Shown: positions 26,312 through 34,845, counted from the stretch's first letter. The stretch: 64,000 nucleotides of DNA from Bradyrhizobium retamae (GCF_001440415.1 NZ_LLYA01000162.1:17694-81693), one strand, 5' to 3'. A program made the numbers and translations. The notes: a model not told the origin generated them from the letters alone.

Positions 26312-27304
26312 ATGATCGTGGCGGTCTCATTCAAAACCCTGGACCTGAATCTTCTCAAGGTTTTCGATGCCGTTATGGAGGAAAGGAGCGTCCTTCGGGC
26401 AAGCCACAAGGTTGCGCTAAGCCAGTCAGCTGTCAGTCACTCGCTCGCGCGGTTGCGCGACATGCTGGAGGATGATCTGTTCGTGCGCACGGCGTCCGGC
26501 ATGCAACCGACGGCACGCGCGCTATCGATGGCGCCGCAGGTTCGGGAAGCACTACGCTCGCTCGAGGCCGCAGTTGAACAGCCGATCTTTGACCCGGCGG
26601 CGTCGACGAAACAGTTTACGTTGGCGGCGAACGATTTCACTACAATGGTGCTTGCCTCTCACTTGCTGACGATACTCGGCCGGGAGGCGCCCTTGATCGA
26701 CCTCGCCATCAAGCCGGTCACAAGAATTGATTTGGCCGAACAGATCGACCTCGGACGCATCGATGTCGCAATAGGCGTCTTCTCAACTCCTCCCAGCCGC
26801 TTTCGAAGTGCCCTGTTGTTCGAATACGACGACGTATTGATCGTGGGAGGCAAGCGCAAGCTTGGCAGGCTCGATAAGGCAAAGTTCGCGCAGTTGCCAT
26901 TGGTCGTCGTCTCCTTTGGAGGCGAGCAGGAGGGAGCAATCGACGGGTTCATTTCCGAGCGCGGCCTTGCACGGCGGTCGGAGATGTATGACCGAGCGGC
27001 GCTGGAGCGCGCTTTCATTGAGAGCGATTGTCCACCGCGAATTGCCGTTTCGTTGCCACACTTTCTTGCCTTACCAGCGTTGCTAAGGGATTCCTACCTG
27101 GCGGCAATCGTTCCCCGTCCCTTGGCTAGAGCACTCGAGCAAACATACGAGATCGCTACCTACGAGCTACCTTATGCCACCACATCGGTGGAGGTGCGAT
27201 CGATCTGGCACGAGCGCGTGGAGCACGAACCTTCACATGAATGGATCCACGAGATCCTCCGGCGCGCTACCGAGGAACTCAGAAGCAGACCACACAGGAC
27301 ATAA
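26312..27304 (+). CDS. LysR-family regulator, NahR/NodD-like
   Basis: A 330-residue LysR protein. The HTH is at about residues 8-65: LDLNLLKVFDAVMEERSVLR, SHKVALSQSAVSHSLARLRD, DDLFVRTASGMQPT. That spelling is typical of the NahR/NodD/LinR subgroup, whose co-inducers are aromatic or nitroaromatic acids. The effector domain follows (about 95-300). Divergent from the binding protein-nitroreductase-DUF4863-dioxygenase operon, so probably its activator, as NbaR is for nba genes. Confidence 0.88.
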   Translation: MIVAVSFKTLDLNLLKVFDAVMEERSVLRASHKVALSQSAVSHSLARLRDMLEDDLFVRTASGMQPTARALSMAPQVREALRSLEAAVEQPIFDPAASTKQFTLAANDFTTMVLASHLLTILGREAPLIDLAIKPVTRIDLAEQIDLGRIDVAIGVFSTPPSRFRSALLFEYDDVLIVGGKRKLGRLDKAKFAQLPLVVVSFGGEQEGAIDGFISERGLARRSEMYDRAALERAFIESDCPPRIAVSLPHFLALPALLRDSYLAAIVPRPLARALEQTYEIATYELPYATTSVEVRSIWHERVEHEPSHEWIHEILRRATEELRSRPHRT

Positions 27305-27462
27305 TGGATTACGATCGACCCTGCAGCGCACTCCACTCCGTTAGCCGACTTGCGCGCATGAGGTGATGACGCTTCGCGCCTACGTGACCGCAGGCATTTC
27401 GGCAATCGTTGAGCCTGCTCGATATCGATCGCCATTACTGGCACGCTTTTGCAGCCGTCCGA

Positions 27463-27969
27463 TCAGTCGATATACGTCGTTAGCTGTGCCCCCTCATCAG
27501 CGACAAACACGGCGATCAGCTCCGCAGGCTCCGTGTTGCTCGCGTTGGCCGAGACAACGTGGGTTGCGCCCGGCGGCTCGAAGAAGGATTGCCCGACGGT
27601 GAAGGTTTCGAGAGGATCGCCGGCAAGCTGCGAACGGACCTCGCCCTTGGTGATATAGGCAGTCACCGAGCCGGCGTGGCGATGAGGCCGGGTAAAGCCG
27701 CCGGGCCCGTAGGTGACGCGCACGATGGTCACGCGCTTGCCCGGTACGTTCGGCAGGGCATGGGATGAAATCAATTCGACCTTGTCGAGCGGCGATCCTG
27801 CGGCATTGCTGACGGAGCAAAGCGTATCGGCAACAGCCAGGGCCGCGTTGACTGTCAGCGGCAATGTCTTTGCAATCGCCAGCGCGCACAAGAGTCCCGA
27901 GGCGACGGCCAGCGTCAGCTGATGCCAGTCTCGGTTCGAAACCGGATTTCCTCCCAATGCAACGATCAT
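27463..27969 (-). CDS. Membrane-anchored or exported cupin
   Basis: A 168-residue protein with an AGGAGGT ribosome site. A hydrophobic N-terminal segment (LTLAVASGLLCALAIAKTLP) suggests export or anchoring. The cupin core is YGPGGFTRPHRHAGSVTAYI, then GQSFFEPPGATHVVSANAS, with the two-His plus Glu/His metal motif. Small periplasmic cupins of this kind are common near aromatic catabolic genes; no reaction can be assigned. It lies 28 bases downstream of the SDR gene on the same strand and is probably co-transcribed from the promoter near 28.9 kb. Confidence 0.8.
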   Translation of the reverse strand: MIVALGGNPVSNRDWHQLTLAVASGLLCALAIAKTLPLTVNAALAVADTLCSVSNAAGSPLDKVELISSHALPNVPGKRVTIVRVTYGPGGFTRPHRHAGSVTAYITKGEVRSQLAGDPLETFTVGQSFFEPPGATHVVSANASNTEPAELIAVFVADEGAQLTTYID

Positions 27970-27997
27970 CGATACCTCCTGTTGCTCGCGGTTTCCG

Positions 27998-28873
27998 CTA
28001 GTTGGATGTGATTGGGGTGAAGACCGAAAGCGGCGCAGGATCGCGGCTGGGCGGAGGTGGGATTTTCCCATCGATATCGGTGAACCCGTATTCAAGCGCC
28101 AGTTCAGAGGCCAGCAGGATCTCGCCCGTCTTCTCCATGACGGCCGGATCGGCGGCCAGGGCAGCAACGGCTCGTCCGGCGAACTGGGGCGTTTCGCCGC
28201 GCTCGGCGATCAGCTTTGCAAGCGCCGGCGGCACGCGATCGGGCTGCGCCGCGAGTTTTTCGCTCTTGATGTATCCAGGCCAGATCGAAACGGCGGCGAT
28301 GCCGTATCGCCGCAGTTCGTGCGCCATGTCGCGGGCCATCCTGTCGACACCCGCCTTTTGCACGCCGAAGGCGACATTGAATGTGTAACGGATCCCGCCG
28401 CCTGAAGACGTGTTGACGATCAAACCCCGTCCCTGCGGCAGCATGAGCGGCACCGCCAGCCGGCTTGCCACCAGATGCGAGCGGAGGCCGACGCGCTGCA
28501 TCGTGTCCCAGAGCGACATCGGTGTCTGCCAGAACGGCACATTGACCGGCATGACACTCGGCGCCGCAAAGACATTGTTCACGAGGACATCGAGGCGGCC
28601 ATATTCACGCTGTATCCGTTCGAAGACGGTCTGCACCGAATTGTCGTCCGAGTGGTCGCACAAGAGGCCTGCGCCGGTTCCGCCGGCCGCGTCGATGGCC
28701 TTGACGGTTTCGTCGAGCGATCCGGGCCACTCAGAATCGCCGCCGGCACGTGTCCTTGCCGTGACAATGACGGTCGCTCCGGCCTCGGCGAGGCCGATGG
28801 CAACTCCCTTTCCGACGCCGCGGCTTCCGCCCGTCACCAGCGCGACACAATTCTTCAAGCTAGCGTTTGCCAT
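27998..28873 (-). CDS. Short-chain dehydrogenase, DHRS1-like, catalytic Tyr replaced by Phe
   Basis: A 291-residue SDR with intact cofactor motif TGGSRGVGKG (residues 14-23) and NN motif (LVNNVFAA, 99-100). The catalytic block reads NTSSGGGIRYTFNVAFGVQK: Ser156/157 and Lys173 are in place, but the position of the essential Tyr is Phe169 (codon TTC, one base from TAC). The DHRS1-like family normally has PYGVGK here. HELRRYGIAAVSIWPGYIKS is the family signature. Loss of the Tyr would normally abolish dehydrogenase activity; Tyr163 nearby might substitute. Divergent from the Rieske oxygenase, with a shared operator-promoter, so it belongs to that module. Confidence 0.88.
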   Translation of the reverse strand: MANASLKNCVALVTGGSRGVGKGVAIGLAEAGATVIVTARTRAGGDSEWPGSLDETVKAIDAAGGTGAGLLCDHSDDNSVQTVFERIQREYGRLDVLVNNVFAAPSVMPVNVPFWQTPMSLWDTMQRVGLRSHLVASRLAVPLMLPQGRGLIVNTSSGGGIRYTFNVAFGVQKAGVDRMARDMAHELRRYGIAAVSIWPGYIKSEKLAAQPDRVPPALAKLIAERGETPQFAGRAVAALAADPAVMEKTGEILLASELALEYGFTDIDGKIPPPPSRDPAPLSVFTPITSN

Positions 28874-28896
28874 CGTCACCACCCAGCGCAGACGCA

Positions 28897-28925
28897 TTGA
28901 CAATATATCTTCCTCGGAAGATAAT
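28897..28925 (+). promoter_or_regulatory. Strong promoter with embedded operator before the Rieske oxygenase
   Basis: TTGACA (28897-28902), 17 bases, then GATAAT (28920-28925), close to consensus. TATCTTCCTCGGAAGATA (28906-28923), a perfect 18-bp palindrome, fills the spacer. The core CTTCC-N2-GGAAG recurs at 31346-31357, also 12 bases from the start of a TTGACA. A repressor here would block transcription to the oxygenase and possibly to the divergent SDR. The MarR regulator at 30607-31191 is the natural candidate. Confidence 0.75.
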
Positions 28926-28963
28926 ATGCAAAACTCGCCCATGTCAATCGAAGGGAACGCGTC

Positions 28964-30190
28964 ATGGTCTCCAGGGAAGAAAACGATTTGTTGTGCCGCG
29001 TCATCGGCGACGCGCCGATGGGACGCATGCTTCGGCAGCATTACTGGTTGCCCGCCATCCTCTCGGTGCGCGTTCGCAAGGGTGAGGCGCCCGTTCGGGT
29101 AAAACTGTTCGGCCGCAACTTCGTGGCCTTCAGGGGAGGTGATGGGCAGGTCGGCTTTTTGGACGAAGCCTGTCCCCACAGGGGAGCCTCGCTAGCTCTG
29201 GGCCGAGTCGACGATTGCGCGGTGACCTGCCTGTTTCACGGATGGCGGATTAGCGCTCGCGGCGAAGTGCTGGACGTGCCGAACGAGCCGAACAATCCCA
29301 AGGAATTCATGAAGACCGTAAAGGTCAAATCCTACCCGACGCGCGAAGGGGCCGGCCTGATCTGGGTCTGGCTCGGCGAGGGGACTGCGCCTCCCGCGCC
29401 GGATTTCGAGTGGATGGATCTGCCTCCCGAGCAGTGTTACACCGCCGGCATCGAGCTCAATGCGAACTGGCTGCAGGGCGTCGAGGCCACTATCGACTCG
29501 TCCCATATCGCACTTTTGCATCAGAGCTGGACGACGGCGTCGGCGTCGGATTTCGGGGCCACGCGGCAGAATACGGCCGTAGGTTACGAGTTTGAAAAGA
29601 AGCCGTACGGATTCCGCGCAGCAGCACTGCGCGCGATTCCCGATGGATCCCGCCTCGCCCGCGTCACCGAATTCGTGATGCCCTATTACGGGCTTATCCC
29701 GCCGGTCTTCGGCACCGGGCCGATGCAGGACCGCACCGCCATCATCGCCGTGCCGATCGACGACGAAAACCTGATCCAGTGGTACATCTTCTACAATCCG
29801 GAGCGGCCGTGCGACTCGTTCCGCCGGGTGCAGCGCGCCAATCAATGGCCTATGGCAGGCGGCCTGCCGGGCGACCGCAGCAACAATTGGGGACAAAACC
29901 GCGAGATCATGACGGCCGGCAACGCCACCGGTTTCCACGACATCCCCACTGAAGATTTCGTGGTGATGGTGAGCATGGGGCCGATCGTCGATCGCTCGCA
30001 GGAATATCTCTGTTCGGCCGACCAGGCGATCATTCGGGTCCGCCGTGAACTGCTCGACGAGGTCCGACGCTTCATGAAAGGACAGCCGCCGAAGAGCGGT
30101 CAGGGCGAGGCGATGTCTTACAAAAGCATCCGGGCCGTTGGTGGCAAACTGGCCTCGCCCGCCGATGACTGGCGCACCCTTCCGGCCTGA
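28964..30190 (+). CDS. Rieske non-heme iron oxygenase, large subunit (phthalate-4,5-dioxygenase type)
   Basis: A 408-residue terminal oxygenase. MVSREENDLLCRVIGDAPMG and MLRQHYWLPAIL are typical of the single-subunit phthalate dioxygenase/VanA-like group. The Rieske 2Fe-2S ligands are C70/H72 (ACPHRG) and C89/H92 (CLFHGW). The mononuclear iron region is GVEATIDSSHIALLH, with the Asp-x2-His-x4-His pattern. It hydroxylates or O-demethylates an aromatic acid with electrons from a ferredoxin; one is encoded next (30232). No reductase lies in this module. Expressed from the palindrome-containing promoter at 28897. Confidence 0.9.
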   Translation: MVSREENDLLCRVIGDAPMGRMLRQHYWLPAILSVRVRKGEAPVRVKLFGRNFVAFRGGDGQVGFLDEACPHRGASLALGRVDDCAVTCLFHGWRISARGEVLDVPNEPNNPKEFMKTVKVKSYPTREGAGLIWVWLGEGTAPPAPDFEWMDLPPEQCYTAGIELNANWLQGVEATIDSSHIALLHQSWTTASASDFGATRQNTAVGYEFEKKPYGFRAAALRAIPDGSRLARVTEFVMPYYGLIPPVFGTGPMQDRTAIIAVPIDDENLIQWYIFYNPERPCDSFRRVQRANQWPMAGGLPGDRSNNWGQNREIMTAGNATGFHDIPTEDFVVMVSMGPIVDRSQEYLCSADQAIIRVRRELLDEVRRFMKGQPPKSGQGEAMSYKSIRAVGGKLASPADDWRTLPA

Positions 30191-30231
30191 GCCCACCAGA
30201 GCAATTGTCCTGGTTCACCCCGGAGCATTCG

Positions 30232-30567
30232 ATGACCACAACAACCACGAGCTGGAAGCATCTATGCGCGGCCGCAAAACTCAGGGAAGGCGAGCCGCTG
30301 GGCTTTACGGTCGATGAATTGCGGATCGGACTCTACAAGATCGATGATGAGATATTTGCAACGGACGACGTCTGCCCGCACGCCTTTGCGCTGCTTTCGA
30401 CCGGCTTCATCGAAGGCCACGTCGTCGAATGCCCCCTGCATGGCGCCATGTTCGATGTGCGGAACGGGGAGTGCCATGCGGGCGACTATGACGACATCAG
30501 GGTATTCCCCGTGGAGGTTCGCGACGGCGAAGTCTACGTAAATATCGATGGCGCGGCTGCCGCATGA
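30232..30567 (+). CDS. Rieske-type ferredoxin
   Basis: A 111-residue small Rieske protein (NirD/NagAb-like size). Cluster ligands are C48/H50 (DVCPHA) and C67/H70 (ECPLHG). The ATG at 30232 has CGGAG upstream; an in-frame TTG at 30205 is less likely. It would pass electrons to the oxygenase whose gene ends 41 bases before it. Its reductase is missing locally; the nearest oxidoreductase gene is tphA1 at 36330, although that one carries its own plant-type cluster. Confidence 0.9.
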   Translation: MTTTTTSWKHLCAAAKLREGEPLGFTVDELRIGLYKIDDEIFATDDVCPHAFALLSTGFIEGHVVECPLHGAMFDVRNGECHAGDYDDIRVFPVEVRDGEVYVNIDGAAAA

Positions 30568-30606
30568 CGCGAACGCGGCGCGATTGCAGGCCGGTTGCCG
30601 GGCGCG

Positions 30607-31191
30607 CTAGTCCGCCGCCCGTTTCTTGCGCGTGCCTTTCTGCACCGTGGTTACCGTCAGCAGCTTGCGCAACGCACGATCGAGCGCGGCAATCTCCGTC
30701 TGCGTCAAACCGCTCTCTTCGCTCACGCGCTCGACGACGCGCGCGATTTCGGTAATGCCGCGATCGGCGGTCGCAAGGCCCTTTGCCGTCAGCCGCACAA
30801 GTTCAGAGCGGCCATCATCGTTGGCCGAGACACGAAGGATGAAGCCGCCCTCCTGCAGCCTTGCCACGCGCTTGGTCATGGCGCCGGAGGTGACAAGCAG
30901 GGCCCGGAACAGGTCGGTCGGGCGCAGCTCATAGGGCTTGCCCGACCTCCTGAGGGCCAGAAGCACGTGAAGCTCGCCGGTCTGCAGGCCGACGGTCTTC
31001 GAAATCGCCTGCACCCTCATCTCGTGCAACTGATTGACGCGCTCCATGCGGAGCAGCGTGCAGGCCATCGCCATGTCGAGGTCGGGGCGCTGCTGAAGCC
31101 ATGCCGCCTCGATGTCGTCGTAGAGGGTCGCCATCGACTTCTCCGCTTCCCTTGCGACTCCAGCCTTGCGGGACACGCTTTTCTTCGCCAT
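30607..31191 (-). CDS. MarR-family transcriptional regulator
   Basis: A 194-residue winged-helix regulator. RMERVNQLHEMRVQAISKTV leads in, then VLLALRRSGKPYELRPTDLF, LLVTSGAMTKRVARLQEGGF and NDDGRSELVRLTAKGLATAD, the standard MarR wHTH with beta-wing. The start at 31191 has GAGGAAG upstream. It sits between the Rieske module and the binding protein at 31392. The same palindrome in both their promoters makes it the probable repressor, released by an aromatic ligand. Confidence 0.88.
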   Translation of the reverse strand: MAKKSVSRKAGVAREAEKSMATLYDDIEAAWLQQRPDLDMAMACTLLRMERVNQLHEMRVQAISKTVGLQTGELHVLLALRRSGKPYELRPTDLFRALLVTSGAMTKRVARLQEGGFILRVSANDDGRSELVRLTAKGLATADRGITEIARVVERVSEESGLTQTEIAALDRALRKLLTVTTVQKGTRKKRAAD

Positions 31192-31333
31192 CGCCCAGTT
31201 CTTCCTCAAGCCAAAACAACCGACGAATCCGAAGTCTATCATCGCGAATTTTCGGTGTCGCCCGGCGGCTTTCCCCCGCCGGGTCGCCGGTGATGTTAGC
31301 CGAAGGGCGACCATTTGCCGCCGCGATGCAAGC

Positions 31334-31362
31334 TTGACAATATACCTTCCACGGAAGACAAA
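31334..31362 (+). promoter_or_regulatory. Second promoter with the same operator, before the binding protein
   Basis: TTGACA at 31334-31339, then CTTCCACGGAAG at 31346-31357. The stretch TTGACAATATA is identical to the one at 28897. The offset from TTGACA to CTTCC is 12 bases in both. The -10 region is poor here (GACAAA at 17 bases). The shared layout indicates one regulon. Confidence 0.7.
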
Positions 31363-31391
31363 CTGATCTAACAACAAGATGGGAGGAAGGC

Positions 31392-32567
31392 ATGCGGAGC
31401 ACATGCTGGATTTTGGTCGCCGCATTGGCCGTTGCAGTCTCGCCGTCCAGGGCGGAGGAACTGATTCTCGGGCAAACCATGCCGTACAGCGGGCCTGCGT
31501 CCGCGCTCAGCGCGGTCGGCAAGGTTCAGACCCGCTACTTCGAGATGATCAACGACAAGGGCGGGATCAACGGCCGCAGGGTCAAGCTGATCTCGCTGGA
31601 TGATGCCTATAGCCCGCCTAAGGCCGTCGAACAGACACGCCGGCTGGTCGAGAGCGATGGCGCAGTTGCGATATTCGGCAGCATGGGCACGGCGCAGAAT
31701 GCAGCGGTGCAGAAATATCTGAACAGCCGAAAGGTCCCGCAGCTTTTCGTCTTTGCGGCAAGCGATCGCTTTGCCGATCCCCATGCCAGCCCATACACGC
31801 TTTCGGGGATGACCTTGTTCAGCACTGAAGCGACCGTTTATGCAAGGCTCGTATCCAGCACGATTCCGGCGGCTCGCGTCGCGGTGCTCTACCAGAACGA
31901 CGATTACGGCCGGGAGTATCTTCGCAGCTTCAAGGCAGAATTGGCCCGGCTCGACCCCAAGGCCGAGATTATCGCCGCAACTCCGTACGAGGTCACATCG
32001 CCCACGGTGGATTCGCAGGTCGTTTCGCTGGCCAGCACCAATGCAAACGTGTTCCTGAATGCATCGACTGGAAAGTTCACCACGCAGGCGATCCGCAAGG
32101 CCGGCGAAATCGGCTGGCGCGCCCAGCAGTTCCTGCCGATCGGCAGCAATTTCGTTGCGACGATCCTGCGGCCGGCCGGACTGGAGTATGCAAAGGGTGC
32201 GATATCAGCGACGCCGACCAAGACGGTTGGCGATCCCGAGTGGGTGAAAGACCCCGGCTATCTTGAATGGCTGGATTTCATGAAGAAGTATTATCCGGAA
32301 GGCGATATCGAGGAGCAGCTGAACTTCACTGGTTGGAACGTGGCCATGCTGATGACGAAGGTTCTCGAAGCCTGCGGATCAGACCTTTCGCCCGAAAACA
32401 TCATGAAGCAGGCCACCTCCCTGAAAGAGGTGAAACTCCCGGGCCTGATTCCGGGCATCACCGTGAATACGAGCCGCGACGATTACCGGCTGATAAAATC
32501 GCTTCGACCCCAGCGTTTCGACGGAACGAAGTGGGTTCCCATATCCGGAATACTCGCAATCAAATAG
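31392..32567 (+). CDS. Branched-chain-type ABC substrate-binding protein
   Basis: A 391-residue periplasmic protein with a GGGAGGAAGG ribosome site and a signal peptide ending PSRAEEL. LILGQTMPYSGPASALSAVG opens the mature protein, with GGINGRRVKLISLDDAYSPP typical of Peripla_BP_6 proteins for aromatic acids. No membrane components are nearby. Shares its promoter architecture with the Rieske oxygenase at 28964, so it probably captures that pathway's substrate. Confidence 0.88.
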   Translation: MRSTCWILVAALAVAVSPSRAEELILGQTMPYSGPASALSAVGKVQTRYFEMINDKGGINGRRVKLISLDDAYSPPKAVEQTRRLVESDGAVAIFGSMGTAQNAAVQKYLNSRKVPQLFVFAASDRFADPHASPYTLSGMTLFSTEATVYARLVSSTIPAARVAVLYQNDDYGREYLRSFKAELARLDPKAEIIAATPYEVTSPTVDSQVVSLASTNANVFLNASTGKFTTQAIRKAGEIGWRAQQFLPIGSNFVATILRPAGLEYAKGAISATPTKTVGDPEWVKDPGYLEWLDFMKKYYPEGDIEEQLNFTGWNVAMLMTKVLEACGSDLSPENIMKQATSLKEVKLPGLIPGITVNTSRDDYRLIKSLRPQRFDGTKWVPISGILAIK

Positions 32568-32701
32568 TCAACTACACCGCAGCAGGGAGATGTAGAGGTG
32601 CAGGCCGCATCATTGTCACGACATCGGTTGCGTCGTTTGAGATTCAGTCCCGAAGGCCGCAAGCTTGGCACGCCGTTCGGTTTCCACGACGGACAACGCC
32701 C

Positions 32702-33490
32702 CTACAATACGCGCCCCAGGCCGTCGGCGTGCCGCCGCAATACTGGCACAAAGCCCTTGATCATCTGCTGGACGGTAATCCGCGCCGATGACGCGCTCGC
32801 GCTCATCGCCGCCACCACCGATCCCCGCGAGTCCACCACCGGCACCGCGATCGATCGCAACCCGATTTCCAGCTCCTCATCGGTGACCGCGTAGCCAAGA
32901 CGTTTCGCTTTTTGCACGGCATCGCAAATGGCCGATGCCTTGATGAGGCTGTGCTTGGTCCTTGCCGCGAATCTGGTGCGGCCAAGATAAGCCGCGATCT
33001 GCTCGTCGCGCCAGGCGGAGAGCAAGACCCGCCCCGTTGCCGAGCAATACAGGTCGATGCGAGTGCCCAGCCCAATGCCGGTCGTCACCAATCGCTCGGC
33101 TTCGGCGCGGGCCACGAAAAGGGCGGCATCCCGGTCCAGGATCGCAAGCGAAATCGACTCCTGGAGCTCGTTGCGCGCGGCGGCGAGGAATGGTTGCGCG
33201 ACGACGGGAAGCGACCGCGTCTCCGAATAGGCGTTACCAAGTCCAAGCAGGCGCGGCTGCGGCCGGAAATACTTGCCGTCGAACTCGAGATAACCAAGTT
33301 CGACCAGAGTGAGCAGGCACCGCCGCGCCGAGGCGCGTGACGTGCCGGCCGATATCGCCGCGTCGGAAACCGTCATGCGGGTCCGATCGGGCGAGAACGC
33401 CTCAATGATCGCGAGACCTTTGGCGAGGCCACCCATGCCCTCCGGCAGTCGTTGGATTCCCTGAACGGATTTGGATGTCTTACCGGTCAT
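32702..33490 (-). CDS. tphR: IclR-family regulator of the terephthalate operon
   Basis: A 262-residue IclR protein of the PcaR/PobR type. GGLAKGLAIIEAFSPDRTRM, then VSDAAISAGTSRASARRCLL (HTH) and LVELGYLEFDGKYFRPQPRL, as in activators of beta-ketoadipate and hydroxybenzoate genes. The effector domain includes GLGTRIDLYCSATGRVLLSA and VTDEELEIGLRSIAVPV. Start at 33490, since the upstream in-frame codons run through the operator. Divergent from tphA2, as TphR is in Comamonas; the symbol rests on that position. Confidence 0.85.
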   Translation of the reverse strand: MTGKTSKSVQGIQRLPEGMGGLAKGLAIIEAFSPDRTRMTVSDAAISAGTSRASARRCLLTLVELGYLEFDGKYFRPQPRLLGLGNAYSETRSLPVVAQPFLAAARNELQESISLAILDRDAALFVARAEAERLVTTGIGLGTRIDLYCSATGRVLLSAWRDEQIAAYLGRTRFAARTKHSLIKASAICDAVQKAKRLGYAVTDEELEIGLRSIAVPVVDSRGSVVAAMSASASSARITVQQMIKGFVPVLRRHADGLGRVL

Positions 33491-33531
33491 ATTGACAATC
33501 GCCTTTTTCAGGGTGATCTTGACTTGGACAC

Positions 33532-33550
33532 TTGTTCGATAATCGAACAA
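33532..33550. promoter_or_regulatory. PcaR-type palindrome between tphR and tphA2
   Basis: TTGTTCGATAATCGAACAA is a perfect 19-bp palindrome, 38 bases before the tphA2 start. Its core GTTCGATAATCG is the sequence known for PcaR/PobR-class IclR regulators (the pca box GTTCGATAATCGCAC). It is therefore a likely TphR operator. Confidence 0.75.
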
Positions 33551-33588
33551 AACCGACGAGCCGTCAAATTCGCGTCAGGAAGGCATCC

Positions 33589-34845
33589 ATGCTGGATCAG
33601 ATCATCCACAGCAAAAGCGAACCCGGACAGAGCTGGCCGAGCGAAAGCCTGACCCGTGTGCCCTACTGGATATTCCAGGACCGGGACACCTACGCGGCGG
33701 AGCAGAAGCTGATCTTCCAGGGTCCGTCGTGGAATTACCTGTGTCTCTCGGTCGAACTGAAGAACACCGGCGACTTCATCACGACGTTTGTCGGCGACAC
33801 CTCGGTGATCGTCGCCCGGGATTCAGACGGCGAGTTGTACGCATTCGAGAATCGCTGCGCTCATCGCGGCGCTCTGATCGCGCTCGAGCCGCGCGGGAAC
33901 ACCAAGGATTTCAGTTGCGTCTATCACGCCTGGACCTACGACCGGCAAGGCAACCTCAAGGGCGTCGCGTTCAAGGACGGCATCAAAGGCAAGGGTGGGA
34001 TGCCCGCCTCGTTCTGCATGGAGGAACATAATCCGCGCAAGCTCCGTCTCGCGGAAGCATTCGGAATCGTGTTCGGAAGCTTTTCCAACGACGTTCCGCC
34101 GCTCGAAGAGCATTTGGGCGAAGAGATTTATTCGCGGATAGGCCGGATCATGAACGGCCGTACACCGGTGGTGCTCGGCCGCTTTACGCAGGCGCTTCCG
34201 AACAACTGGAAACTATACGTGGAGAACGTCAAGGACTCCTATCATGCCAGCATCCTGCATCTGTTCTTCACCACGTTCGAGCTCAATCGCCTGTCGCAGA
34301 CGGGCGGCATAATCGTGGATCCCTCAGGCGGCCACCACATCAGCTTCTCGGCAATCGAGCCCGACGGCGCGAAGGACAATGAATACGCCGAGCAGGACAT
34401 CCGCTCGGACAGTGAGTTCAAGCTGGCCGATCCTTCCCTGCTGCAGAGCTTCAAGGAATTTCCTGACAACGTGACGCTGCAGATCCTGTCGGTGTTTCCG
34501 ACATTCGTCTTGCAGCAGATCCAGAACGCGATTGCGGTGCGCCAGGTCGTGCCGCGCGGAACCGGGCAAACCGACCTGCACTGGACGCTACTCGGCTTCG
34601 CCGAAGATACGCCGGAGCAACGGCTCGTGCGCCTCAAGCAAGCCAACCTCGTTGGCCCGGCCGGGTACATTTCTATGGAAGATGGCTGCGTCGGCGGCTT
34701 CGTGCAGCGCGGCATCGCCGGCGCCAGCTGCGAGCAAGCGGTCATCGAGATGGGCGGTGCGGGCACCGACAGCAGCGAAAGCCGCGTCACCGAGGCGTCG
34801 GTACGAGGGTTCTGGAAAGCCTATCGCGCCCGGATGGGCATGTAG
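33589..34845 (+). CDS. tphA2: Terephthalate 1,2-dioxygenase, oxygenase large subunit
   Basis: A 418-residue Rieske oxygenase alpha subunit. Cluster ligands are C90/H92 (RCAHRGAL) and C110/H113 (CVYHAW). The iron site is NVKDSYHASILH. I recognise long stretches from Comamonas TphA2: KGGMPASFCMEEH, LPNNWKLYVENVKDSYHAS, FFTTFELNRLSQTGG, ISMEDG and SVRGFWKAYRARMG. It dihydroxylates terephthalate to the 1,2-cis-diol of cyclohexadiene-1,4-dicarboxylate, using TphA1 for electrons and TphA3 as partner. Start at 33589 by homology; an upstream in-frame ATG at 33532 lies inside the operator. First gene of a tightly packed five-gene operon. Confidence 0.93.
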   Translation: MLDQIIHSKSEPGQSWPSESLTRVPYWIFQDRDTYAAEQKLIFQGPSWNYLCLSVELKNTGDFITTFVGDTSVIVARDSDGELYAFENRCAHRGALIALEPRGNTKDFSCVYHAWTYDRQGNLKGVAFKDGIKGKGGMPASFCMEEHNPRKLRLAEAFGIVFGSFSNDVPPLEEHLGEEIYSRIGRIMNGRTPVVLGRFTQALPNNWKLYVENVKDSYHASILHLFFTTFELNRLSQTGGIIVDPSGGHHISFSAIEPDGAKDNEYAEQDIRSDSEFKLADPSLLQSFKEFPDNVTLQILSVFPTFVLQQIQNAIAVRQVVPRGTGQTDLHWTLLGFAEDTPEQRLVRLKQANLVGPAGYISMEDGCVGGFVQRGIAGASCEQAVIEMGGAGTDSSESRVTEASVRGFWKAYRARMGM

